DNA of 64,000 nucleotides from Comamonas sp. lk (GTDB lineage Bacteria; Pseudomonadota; Gammaproteobacteria; Burkholderiales; Burkholderiaceae_C): NCBI GenBank assembly GCA_945861345.1, contig CAMATX010000002.1, positions 1-64,000 on the forward strand, in the 5' to 3' direction. Under the pieces are notes generated by a model. That model had not been told where the DNA came from. It made no database searches and saw nothing but the letters and a program-made list of their open reading frames with translations. Of this stretch, positions 1 through 7,880 are shown in pieces. Every line of letters starts with the position of its first letter. Position 1 is the stretch's first letter. The translations under genes were made by a program, and so were the position numbers.

Positions 1-372
1 TTTAAATAGGCCTGCGGCCTCCACCATGGTAAAGCCCTGCATGCGCAAGCTCGAGAGAAACTGCCCCATCGCCACCTGCGGGCTGACCGGCTTTTCGCTC
101 ACCAGCGTGATCGTGCCTTTAACGCGCGGGTCCACCACCACATTCATGCCGGCGACCAGCCCCAGCGTGCGGGCCACAGCCTCGATGTCGGCGGCGTTGA
201 AGTTGAGCGTAATGAAGTCGCCCCGCTTGGGCGCGGGCGCACTGGCCGCAGAAGCAGCGCTGGCCGGGGCGGGCGCTATCGCCGTTTGAGCCTGGGCGCC
301 CAGACAGGCGCAGGCCAGCGCCAGCGCGCGCCAGCGCGTGGCAGGTGGGGCAGCAAAACGAGCAAGTGACAT
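1..372 (-). CDS. gspD: Type II secretion system secretin GspD, N-terminal part (truncated by window edge)
   Basis: Manual translation from ATG at 372 gives MSLARFAAPPATRW...KRGDFITLNFNAADIEAVARTLGLVAGMNVVVDPRVKGTITLVSEKPV, a typical secretin N0 domain; first gene after gspN in the same direction; absent from the ORF track because it runs off the edge. Confidence 0.9.
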   Translation of the reverse strand, partial: MSLARFAAPPATRWRALALACACLGAQAQTAIAPAPASAASAASAPAPKRGDFITLNFNAADIEAVARTLGLVAGMNVVVDPRVKGTITLVSEKPVSPQVAMGQFLSSLRMQGFTMVEAAGLFK

Positions 373-378
373 GTGATT

Positions 379-1191
379 TCAACCCAGTTTGATCAAAGAG
401 CGCGCACCCATGCGCTGGCCGATGATGTTCAACAAATTCGCCAAAGCCTCTTGGCGCTCGGGCGTGGCCTGGGCCTCGCCCTCAAAACGCAATTTACCGC
501 CGGTCCACTGGCCCCGGCCCCGCAGCTGCAAACTGCCTTGCAGTGTCTGCAGATCCACCTGCGGCACGCTGCCGCCTTGCACTTGCAGCCGGTAACTGCC
601 CATGGGCCGCAGCGTGGACAGGCGCGAGGCCATGTCCAGCGCGTCCAGCGTCAGCCGTCCATCGACCTGCCAGCGACCTAGGCTGTACTGCAAAGCCACC
701 GCTTCGCTGCGCAAGAGCAACTGGCCCTGCAGGCGAATCGTGTTCCAGGGCGTGCCCAAGCCGCTGAGCCACTGCGCCGGCCAGGCCGATTGCTGGTCGG
801 CCAGCGTCCATTGTGCGCCGCCCCAGTGCGGCGCCATGGCGATGTGCCAGGCCTGGGCGGTACAGCAATCGGCGCGCACTTGCAGCGTCCACTGGGCCCA
901 GCCCGGGCGCAGTTGCCAGCGCAGGCGGCCGGGCAGGGTGCTGGCGTCGGTGCTGTCGCGCCCGCCTGTCAGCATCAGCTGGGCCGAGCCGTCCCAGAGC
1001 GTGCCTTGGGCGTCGCGCATTTGTACATGGCCTTGGGACGCGTCATCGATGAGACCCCCAAGCCAGCGCGCAGGCGCAAACAGCAGCAGCGCCGCCAAGG
1101 CGCCGAGCGCACAACCCGCGACCAAAATGCCCCAAGGCGCTGATGCCGAACGGGCACCGGGAGGCGGTATTGATAGCCAGGGCTGCGCCAT
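379..1191 (-). CDS. gspN: Type II secretion system protein GspN
   Basis: In-frame start MAQPWLSIPPPGARSASAPWG at 1191; single N-terminal TM, GspN-like pattern; position in gsp cluster. Confidence 0.8.
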   Translation of the reverse strand: MAQPWLSIPPPGARSASAPWGILVAGCALGALAALLLFAPARWLGGLIDDASQGHVQMRDAQGTLWDGSAQLMLTGGRDSTDASTLPGRLRWQLRPGWAQWTLQVRADCCTAQAWHIAMAPHWGGAQWTLADQQSAWPAQWLSGLGTPWNTIRLQGQLLLRSEAVALQYSLGRWQVDGRLTLDALDMASRLSTLRPMGSYRLQVQGGSVPQVDLQTLQGSLQLRGRGQWTGGKLRFEGEAQATPERQEALANLLNIIGQRMGARSLIKLG

Positions 1192-1193
1192 GG

Positions 1194-1679
1194 TCAGGGG
1201 GCCGCCGGTAGTTGAAGCAGCAGGCGCCCGCTCCAGCGGCCGCCACTTTGGGTGATATGCGCCTCCAAAGGCCGCGTGCGCGCTTGCAAACGCGCTTGCG
1301 TGAGCCACTGCGCCAAGGCCGCACCGTCGGCGTCCTGGAAAGTGCATTCCAATTGGGCGCCCAGAGTCACCAAGCGCGCCGAGGGGCCGAGGGTGGCGAT
1401 GGAGGCTTGCAACAGCGCGCGCGGGTCGCCGCCGGGCGCGGTCGCCTGTGCCCGCAAAGCCTGCGCTTGGGCTTGCCACTGCAGCACCTGAATATATTGG
1501 GCGTGCACTTGCGCAGCTTGCGCCTGCGCGCTGCGCAAAGCCGTCCAGGCCGGGCGCAGCGCCACGGCCCACAAGCTGGCAAGCAGCAACACCGCCAGCG
1601 CTACGCGCAAGGCGGCTTGCTCGCGGGGGCTTGTTTGGTCCCAGCGGGCGCGCAGTGGCGCCAACCATGCGGCGCTCAT
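1194..1679 (-). CDS. gspM: Type II secretion system protein GspM
   Basis: MSAAWLAPLRARWDQTSPREQAALRVALAVLLLASLWAVALRPAW; N-terminal TM; between gspL and gspN. Confidence 0.85.
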   Translation of the reverse strand: MSAAWLAPLRARWDQTSPREQAALRVALAVLLLASLWAVALRPAWTALRSAQAQAAQVHAQYIQVLQWQAQAQALRAQATAPGGDPRALLQASIATLGPSARLVTLGAQLECTFQDADGAALAQWLTQARLQARTRPLEAHITQSGGRWSGRLLLQLPAAP

Positions 1680-2917
1680 GGCGCGGCCTCCGCTTGGACG
1701 GTCAGGGTTTGGCCGCTGCTTTGCACACGGTATCCCCGCGCCTGCAGCGCTTGCTGCCAGCCCGCAAGCGCGGCCGGCGAAGGCTGCAGGCCCAGCACTT
1801 TGAGCTCGCCTGCGGCGTAGTCCAGGCTGCGCGGCGCCTCGGTGTTTTGCGCGGTCTCGCCCAAAGCGCTGAGCATGGCCTCTAGATCGGTGCTGGCCAG
1901 TTGGCCGCTGGTTTGCTGCAATCGGGCCACTTCGCGCTGCATTTGCAAGGGCGCGTCCAGCACCACGGTTACCGATGGGAAGGTGGCTTGCAGCGCAGCG
2001 GTCATGCCCTGGCGCTCGGCGCGCAGGGCTGCCTGTTGCTGGTAAGCGTACAGATTGAGCCCGGCGACATTGACCACAAGCAATGCGGCCATGCTCCAAC
2101 GCAGCGGCCGCCAGCGCGGCGCTTGCAGCACATGGCGCAGCCCAGCGCTCAGGCGTTTAAAGCGCCGCCCGCCGCGCGAGGCGACCAGGCCCCACTGCGC
2201 CAGGTCCCAGCTGCCTTGGCTGGCCAACATCGCGCGCTGCACGCGGGTTTGTAACTGCACCGGGCGGCCTAGCAGCTGCTCGGCCAAAGCGGCTACCGCC
2301 GGCTCGGCAAACACGGGCCACTGCGCCGGCGGCGCCAGGAAAGCTACGGTGGCGGCCTGCAAGGGCAAACGTTGCACGCCGCGCGCGCTCACCAGCACGA
2401 TGTCGGGCTGGTTGTCGGTGCCGGTGACAGCCACATAGCCCTCGGTGCTGCCCTCGGTCAGGGGGGCGTGGGCCGGTACGATGGCGCCCACATGCAAACC
2501 GGTTTGCTCCAGGGCGCGCACCCAGGCTTGCAGCCAGGCTTTGTCGCACACCGCCACGCGGCAGGCACCCTGCGCCGGACGGGGCGATGGCAGCGCCACA
2601 TGCACCGCACCGAGCTCGTCGAGCACATGTTCTTCTAACAGTGCCTCCAGCACCGACTGCAAACGGCCCGATTTGGCAGCGCCCGCAGGCAGGTGCACCT
2701 GATGCCAAGACAAACATGCGGCAGGCACCACCAGCACCAGGTCGCCGCCTTGGGAACCGCGCAGCGCAGCGGCTATCAAGGACAGCGAGGTACTGCGCGC
2801 CGCACCGCCGCCAGCCCCTTCTTGGAGCACGGCATAGTCCAGCGCCACTGCTGGCGCCGGCATGTCGATGGGGAGCAAAAGGACGGTGGTAGCCATAGGT
2901 AAGGGGATTTTTTTCAT
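1676..2917 (-). CDS. gspL: Type II secretion system protein GspL
   Basis: Start MKKIPLPMATTVLLLPIDMP overlaps the gspK stop (ATGA); GspL cytoplasmic domain followed by one TM; cluster position. Confidence 0.85.
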   Translation of the reverse strand: MKKIPLPMATTVLLLPIDMPAPAVALDYAVLQEGAGGGAARSTSLSLIAAALRGSQGGDLVLVVPAACLSWHQVHLPAGAAKSGRLQSVLEALLEEHVLDELGAVHVALPSPRPAQGACRVAVCDKAWLQAWVRALEQTGLHVGAIVPAHAPLTEGSTEGYVAVTGTDNQPDIVLVSARGVQRLPLQAATVAFLAPPAQWPVFAEPAVAALAEQLLGRPVQLQTRVQRAMLASQGSWDLAQWGLVASRGGRRFKRLSAGLRHVLQAPRWRPLRWSMAALLVVNVAGLNLYAYQQQAALRAERQGMTAALQATFPSVTVVLDAPLQMQREVARLQQTSGQLASTDLEAMLSALGETAQNTEAPRSLDYAAGELKVLGLQPSPAALAGWQQALQARGYRVQSSGQTLTVQAEAAP

Positions 2918-3888
2918 TGTAGGGTGCGCGCCAGGGCCACACTGCGGGTACGCCACAGGGTTTTGACCTTCTGGTTTTCGCGCTGCACCACCGATATTTC
3001 ATGCACGGTGCGCCCCTGGATTTGCAGACTGCCCCGAATTTCAAAAAAGCGGGTTTGGGTGGCGAACAACTCGGTCTCGGGCGTGGCCGTCGGCAACTGG
3101 GCTGCCTGGCGGAACTCGGTGACGTTTTCCCAGGGTTTTTTGCTGCGCAAAAGCAAGAGGCGCTGCGCGGCGGACTGCTCCAGCGCGGGGATGGCCGCGC
3201 GCAGCACGACTTCAGGAGCGGTGTTGACGTTGATGGGCGCACTCTCGGGCAAAAGGGTGATGTAAGGGCGCAGTTTGTCGATGGCCGCGCCGTCCAGGCC
3301 CAGCCAGCGCAGCTGCTCGATGTCTTGGGGCAACAGGGCGGCCTGCGGATCGCCGTTGGCCGAGGCGGCGGCCAGATGGGCGCGCAGGTAGTCCTTGGCC
3401 AACGCTTGGGCTTGCTGCTCGGGCAGGTCCAGCAAGGCAAAAAGGCGGACCAACACCGCCACGCTGGGCGCGTGGACCTTGCCGTCGGCCACCAGGTTGC
3501 GCACGTTAAAGCGCGCTTGCAGGTCGCTCATCTGGCCGGATAAAAACGCGTCCATGCTGGGGTCGGGCGTCTGGGTGTCGTTGCGGTCGGCGGCGATAAA
3601 GCTGGACAAGCGCGCCGGTTCGAGCGCAATTGCCCAGGGCTCGGTAAGGTTGTCCGAGCCGCCTTTGCGGCCGTCTTCGGCCAGGATCAGCCGCGCCCAG
3701 TCCAGGGCGCCGTGCAGGATCCAGGTCGCTTGCATGCGGCTGCGCTCGGCGGACTCGACCTCCACTGCGCGCCACTGCTGCCACAGCGCCGCTGACGCCA
3801 GCGTGGCCACCAGGACCACGGTGAACATGGCCATCAGGATGGCGGCGCCGCTCTGGCGGCGTGCTTGCGGGTGGCGTAAGGGGCTCAT
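2914..3888 (-). CDS. gspK: Type II secretion minor pseudopilin GspK
   Basis: RRQSGAAILMAMFTVVLVATLASAALW prepilin-like N-terminus and GspK-type body (NVNTAPEVVLRAAIP). Confidence 0.93.
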   Translation of the reverse strand: MSPLRHPQARRQSGAAILMAMFTVVLVATLASAALWQQWRAVEVESAERSRMQATWILHGALDWARLILAEDGRKGGSDNLTEPWAIALEPARLSSFIAADRNDTQTPDPSMDAFLSGQMSDLQARFNVRNLVADGKVHAPSVAVLVRLFALLDLPEQQAQALAKDYLRAHLAAASANGDPQAALLPQDIEQLRWLGLDGAAIDKLRPYITLLPESAPINVNTAPEVVLRAAIPALEQSAAQRLLLLRSKKPWENVTEFRQAAQLPTATPETELFATQTRFFEIRGSLQIQGRTVHEISVVQRENQKVKTLWRTRSVALARTLQ

Positions 3889-4637
3889 GGCGTGGCCCCC
3901 GCCAGCGCCGGGCGCGACCAGTCGCGGGTAATGACGCCGGCGATGGGCGCGTCAGCGGGCAGGGTCAGCACCAGGCGCACGCCGTCGGGCAGCGCATCGG
4001 TGCGGGCCAGCGGCGTAGGTGCCAGCACACCACTCGGTGCGGGCGCAGCGGATGCGGCGGAGGCTGGCGCGCGCGGTGCCGCGCTGCTGTCTTGGTCGGC
4101 GCTCGAGAGCGGGTTGGTCCAGGCACCGCCCCGGTAAAAGTAAATCTGCCAAGCTTGCAGCGGCAGCAAGGCCACCTCGCGCTGGCGTTCGGCGTCACCT
4201 GGGTTTTGCGCCCATTGGGCGGCTTGCGCCCAGGCGGCTTGTAAATCCGCACGCCGGCGCAGCGGTTCGGACTGCCAGCGCATCCAATAGCTCCCTTGGG
4301 GCCGCACCGCACGGCTCCAGGCGACCACTTGCAGGCCCTCGCCTTCCGGCGCGTCGGCCGGGCTGCGGCGCAAGATGCGCATGCCGCGCCCGTCCCAGTC
4401 CAGGCTGGAGAGGCCTGGCTGCTGCACCATGGCGTCTAAGTCGGCGCTCCACTGGGCCAGACCGGTTTGCATGGTGAGCAGCGCATCGGCACGGCCACCC
4501 AGGCGCTGCTGGGTTTGGACCATGGCGTCAAGCCCGCGCCAGCTGAGGGCAGCCATCAGCGCCATCAGGGCCAAGGCCACGAGCAGTTCCACCAAGGTGA
4601 AGCCGCGCGCGCGGTGGCTAGGCAGGCCGCGGGTCAT
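3885..4637 (-). CDS. gspJ: Type II secretion minor pseudopilin GspJ
   Basis: RARGFTLVELLVALALMALMAALSWRGLDAM prepilin motif. Confidence 0.9.
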   Translation of the reverse strand: MTRGLPSHRARGFTLVELLVALALMALMAALSWRGLDAMVQTQQRLGGRADALLTMQTGLAQWSADLDAMVQQPGLSSLDWDGRGMRILRRSPADAPEGEGLQVVAWSRAVRPQGSYWMRWQSEPLRRRADLQAAWAQAAQWAQNPGDAERQREVALLPLQAWQIYFYRGGAWTNPLSSADQDSSAAPRAPASAASAAPAPSGVLAPTPLARTDALPDGVRLVLTLPADAPIAGVITRDWSRPALAGATP

Positions 4638-4640
4638 GGC

Positions 4641-5033
4641 CTAGTTGCGCCCCACAATGGTGGACAGGCGCAGCACCGGCACCTCGCCCTGGCGCACCTG
4701 GGCGTCCACGCGCACGAAATTGGGGTTGGGTGTGGGCTGCACTTGCAGCGCCACATCCATGTCTATGCCAGCCTGCGTGCAGGTGCTGCTGCTCGTGCCC
4801 ACGCCGGGCATCTGGCGCGAAAGGCGGATGTGGTGCAAGGCGTTTTCGGCGCACAGCTGGGCCAGCAAGGTGTCGCTTTGGCGCTGGGCATAAAGGGTAA
4901 GTGCGCCGCTGGCTTTGAGGCCGGCGAGCAAGGCCACGGCCACGATGGAGAGTGCTACCAGTACCTCGACCAGTGTGAAGCCCCGCCCGGCCCGGCGGGC
5001 CTGCAGCGGGAAGATGGGCTGGGGCCGGCTCAT
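4641..5033 (-). CDS. gspI: Type II secretion minor pseudopilin GspI
   Basis: GRGFTLVEVLVALSIVAVALLAGLKASG prepilin motif; cluster position. Confidence 0.9.
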   Translation of the reverse strand: MSRPQPIFPLQARRAGRGFTLVEVLVALSIVAVALLAGLKASGALTLYAQRQSDTLLAQLCAENALHHIRLSRQMPGVGTSSSTCTQAGIDMDVALQVQPTPNPNFVRVDAQVRQGEVPVLRLSTIVGRN

Positions 5034-5569
5034 GGCGCGGCGCCTAGCGTGGGCGCGCCTTTAGCCGTGGTGGCAGCAATCGCAAATGGCCGCACGCCGT
5101 CGGTGGCCACGCGCACTTGCTGCCCCGGACTTTGCCGCGAGGCGATGACGATGGACTGCGGATCGAGCAAGGGCTCGGGGCCCAGGCGCACCCGGCGCGC
5201 TGGCGCATCAGCGGCTTGGGCATGGGGCAGCACGTCGGCGAGCACCGTGTCTTTGCTTTGCCAACGTTGTTCGGCCTGCGGGGGGCTGATGCCTTCGAGC
5301 ACAAAACCGGCGTCGGTACCGCGCCAGTACACCGGGGTGCCCTGCATGCGCGATTGGGCGCGCGCGGACTCTAAGATGGCCGCCAGGCGCTGGGCGTCGC
5401 GCTCCAGGTCCACGCTTTGGCTGTCGCGCATGCGCAATACCACGGCGGCAGAAGCCATGGCCATGATGAATACCACCACCATGAGTTCGAGCAGCGTAAA
5501 GCCGCCCTGGGCTGTTGGCGCACGGCGCAGCGCGTGCGGCTTAGGGCTGCCAGCTACCGATGTCCGCAT
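5030..5569 (-). CDS. gspH: Type II secretion minor pseudopilin GspH
   Basis: QGGFTLLELMVVVFIMAMASAAVVLRM prepilin motif; cluster position. Confidence 0.88.
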   Translation of the reverse strand: MRTSVAGSPKPHALRRAPTAQGGFTLLELMVVVFIMAMASAAVVLRMRDSQSVDLERDAQRLAAILESARAQSRMQGTPVYWRGTDAGFVLEGISPPQAEQRWQSKDTVLADVLPHAQAADAPARRVRLGPEPLLDPQSIVIASRQSPGQQVRVATDGVRPFAIAATTAKGAPTLGAAP

Positions 5570-5984
5570 TTTTGCCCTCGCCGCCGGCCTGGCCGTCGGC
5601 GCCGAAGGACATCACGTCAATCTCGCCTTTGACGCCCGGGTTGATATAGACATAGGGCTTGCCCCAGGGGTCGTTGGGCAACAGATCGAGGTTTTTCTTC
5701 CAGTTGGCGGGCGCCGGTTCGTTCGTAGGCTTGGTGACCAATGCTGCCAGACCTTGTTCCTGGCTGGGGTAGCGGCCGTTGTCCAGGCGGTACAGCTTGA
5801 GTGCCTGCACCAGGTTGCTGATGTCGGTCTTGGCGGCGGTGACCTTGGCGTCGTCCGCGCGCTCGAGCACGTTAGGCACGATCAAGGCCGCGAGCACACC
5901 AATGATGAGCATGACCACCATCAGCTCGATGAGGGTGAAGCCGCGTTGCAAATATCCGGGGTGGGGGTGGCGAAGTTGCGTCAT
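5541..5984 (-). CDS. gspG: Type II secretion major pseudopilin GspG
   Basis: Start MTQLRHPHPGYLQRGFTLIELMVVMLIIGVLAALIVPNVLERADDAKVTAA...LPNDPWGKPYVYINPG, classic GspG. Confidence 0.96.
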   Translation of the reverse strand: MTQLRHPHPGYLQRGFTLIELMVVMLIIGVLAALIVPNVLERADDAKVTAAKTDISNLVQALKLYRLDNGRYPSQEQGLAALVTKPTNEPAPANWKKNLDLLPNDPWGKPYVYINPGVKGEIDVMSFGADGQAGGEGKNADIGSWQP

Positions 5985-6024
5985 GGTGACTGATGATAGA
6001 CGCTTCAAACTAAAGCGCGCTGAC

Positions 6025-6062
6025 AAAAAAGCCGCCGCCATGTCGGCTGACACGGCGGCGGC
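6025..6062 (-). terminator. Rho-independent terminator
   Basis: Minus strand reads GCCGCCGCCGTGTCAGCCGACATGGCGGCGGCTTTTTT: GC-rich hairpin plus U tract, just after the lipoprotein gene ending at 6107. Confidence 0.85.
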
Positions 6063-6106
6063 TGACCTGCGGGCCTGCTGGCAAGCCCGCGATGGTCTGT
6101 GGCGGT

Positions 6107-7738
6107 TTACTTCCAGAAGTAGAAGTTGTCCATGTAAAGAGTCTTGCCGCTGGGATAACCAACGAACTTGATCTGGGTAATGGCACCTCTGTTAGGAAGG
6201 GTGTACTTGCTTAAATCGATATCGCTGGTAGTCCATTTATTTGCGGTCAATGGGATATTAACCAGTTGCTCGACTGAGGGGGGGCCAGTGGAAATGAGGT
6301 AAACGTCGACTGAAGTGAGGTCAGCGGTCCAGAAATCTACGTGCAATTTCGTGAATGTTCTCAGATCGACTGGTGAGCCCAACTCGATGCCTTTGTAATT
6401 GAAGGTTGCCATTTTGGCGATATTGTCAAGGCCAACGTTGTACGTGGTTACGACCGTTGAGTCACCCCAATTTGGGAAATAGTTACCTCCAGGTAGCTGC
6501 GTGTACACATCAGAATAAATAGACACCACATTCGATGCCGCCAATTTTGTAGCCGCCACTGGCACATCGGTAGGGTTCGCAACGACCGGCACTACCGGGG
6601 CGGCGGGGCAGGCTAGCGAGACGCCATTAACCCCCAAGAACTTGAGGTCATCCACATAGTAGTTTGCGCTGACAACATTTTGGAAGAATGCAGGGAATAC
6701 GCTGACTTTGTTGTAGGTGTAGTCTTTATTGAAAGGCGCCGTGCTTGCGGCTTGTTTGCTGAAATCAAATGTCAAGGTTTCCCATGCGTTGTTGGTCGTG
6801 ACAGTCGCTTCGGTCTCGACGCTGTGTGTGCTATCGGAAGCGTCCTCGAGCTTCAGTCGGAACAAGCTACCAGATGGCGCATACACACGCAGTGTCATTT
6901 TCGAATTGGTCGCACTAACGGGCACGGTGGGTATGCTTTGCGCGGGATTTGCGCATGTGGAAATGGTGGCTCCGGCCCAACCTTCGTTAGCGCTGACTTT
7001 GGTTAACTTGGCCACTTTGTTGGTTGCCATGACCGGGTCTGTCGCAACTATGGCGCCAAGTCCGCCAAATGTGAACATGGTTGGGGCCGTCGTTTCATCA
7101 AAAGTCACAAACGTGGTGGCTGCCACAGGAACGACCACCGTGACGCTGACGGCTGCAGAGGTCATCGCCACGTAGTTGGTATCCGCTGCTTTGGTGGCGG
7201 TCACGGCGCACGTGCCTGCCGCAGAACCTGCTGTCAGGGTGCTTCCACTGACGGTACAAGTGCCGCTGGTGACTGCATAGCTGACAGCGCCGTTACCGCT
7301 GCCGCCGGTGGTGCTCAGGGCGGCGGTGCCGCCTGCGTTGATGCTGGTGGCGGACACAGAGGCCGTCAGGGCTGCTTGGTAGCTCAAGACCGTAACGGTG
7401 ATGGGCGAGGAGGTCGCCGACTGGTAGCTGGCATCACCCGCTTTGCTGGCAGTGACGGTACAGGTGCCGCCGGTGGCAGGCGCGGTCAGTGTGGTGCCGC
7501 TGACGGTACAGGTGCCGGTGACCACGCTGTAACTCACCGCGCCGGAACCGCTGCCCCCTGTATTTCCGAGCGTGGTGGTCGCAGAAGGCGCCAAAGTGAT
7601 GCTGGCCGCTGTGGCCGTCAGGCTCGCTTGCGCAACAGGGGCCGGGCTGGAGGCGCTGCCTCCGCCGCACGCAGACAAAAGTGCCGCCAAAGCCAAGCTG
7701 GCTGAGGCGAGGTAAAGCGGTTTGCGAGGTAGGTGCAC
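6107..7738 (-). CDS. Surface lipoprotein with two Ig-like repeats and two C-terminal carbohydrate-binding-like beta-sandwich domains; no catalytic domain seen
   Basis: GTG start at 7738 gives HLPRKPLYLASASLALAALLSACGGG lipobox; repeats ..TGTCTVSGTTLTAPATGGTCTVTASKAGDASYQ.. and ..SGTCTVSGSTLTAGSAAGTCAVTATKAADTNYV..; tail NVVSIYSDVYTQLPGGNYFPNWG...LHVDFWTAD...GKTLYMDNFYFWK resembles domains attached to GH16/laminarinase proteins. Confidence 0.7.
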   Translation of the reverse strand: MHLPRKPLYLASASLALAALLSACGGGSASSPAPVAQASLTATAASITLAPSATTTLGNTGGSGSGAVSYSVVTGTCTVSGTTLTAPATGGTCTVTASKAGDASYQSATSSPITVTVLSYQAALTASVSATSINAGGTAALSTTGGSGNGAVSYAVTSGTCTVSGSTLTAGSAAGTCAVTATKAADTNYVAMTSAAVSVTVVVPVAATTFVTFDETTAPTMFTFGGLGAIVATDPVMATNKVAKLTKVSANEGWAGATISTCANPAQSIPTVPVSATNSKMTLRVYAPSGSLFRLKLEDASDSTHSVETEATVTTNNAWETLTFDFSKQAASTAPFNKDYTYNKVSVFPAFFQNVVSANYYVDDLKFLGVNGVSLACPAAPVVPVVANPTDVPVAATKLAASNVVSIYSDVYTQLPGGNYFPNWGDSTVVTTYNVGLDNIAKMATFNYKGIELGSPVDLRTFTKLHVDFWTADLTSVDVYLISTGPPSVEQLVNIPLTANKWTTSDIDLSKYTLPNRGAITQIKFVGYPSGKTLYMDNFYFWK

Positions 7739-7793
7739 GGTAGGGCCTCCGGTAGATGGTTGCAAGGTAGTGAATCGCGCTAAAACGATTTTC

Positions 7794-7820
7794 TGAAAGC
7801 GCTGCCTGAAAGCGCTTTCA
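7794..7820. promoter_or_regulatory. LacI-family operator (palindrome plus overlapping half site)
   Basis: TGAAAGCGCTGCCTGAAAGCGCTTTCA upstream of the lipoprotein gene; 7807-7820 is the perfect palindrome TGAAAGCGCTTTCA. Confidence 0.75.
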
Positions 7821-7880
7821 TTAAATGGTATCGCTTTCTCAGGAATTTGTGGTTTGGTGTTTACCCTAGGTTGTCGGGGC

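Noticed and set aside
4467-5993. 508-aa plus-strand ORF opposite gspI/H/G
   Set aside because: Runs antisense to well-supported pseudopilin genes; composition (His/Gln/Ala-rich, no domains) is typical of a GC-rich shadow ORF.
5995-6020. CGCTTCAAACTAAAGCG near gspG as a LacI site
   Set aside because: Arms do not match either operator family and the spacing differs.
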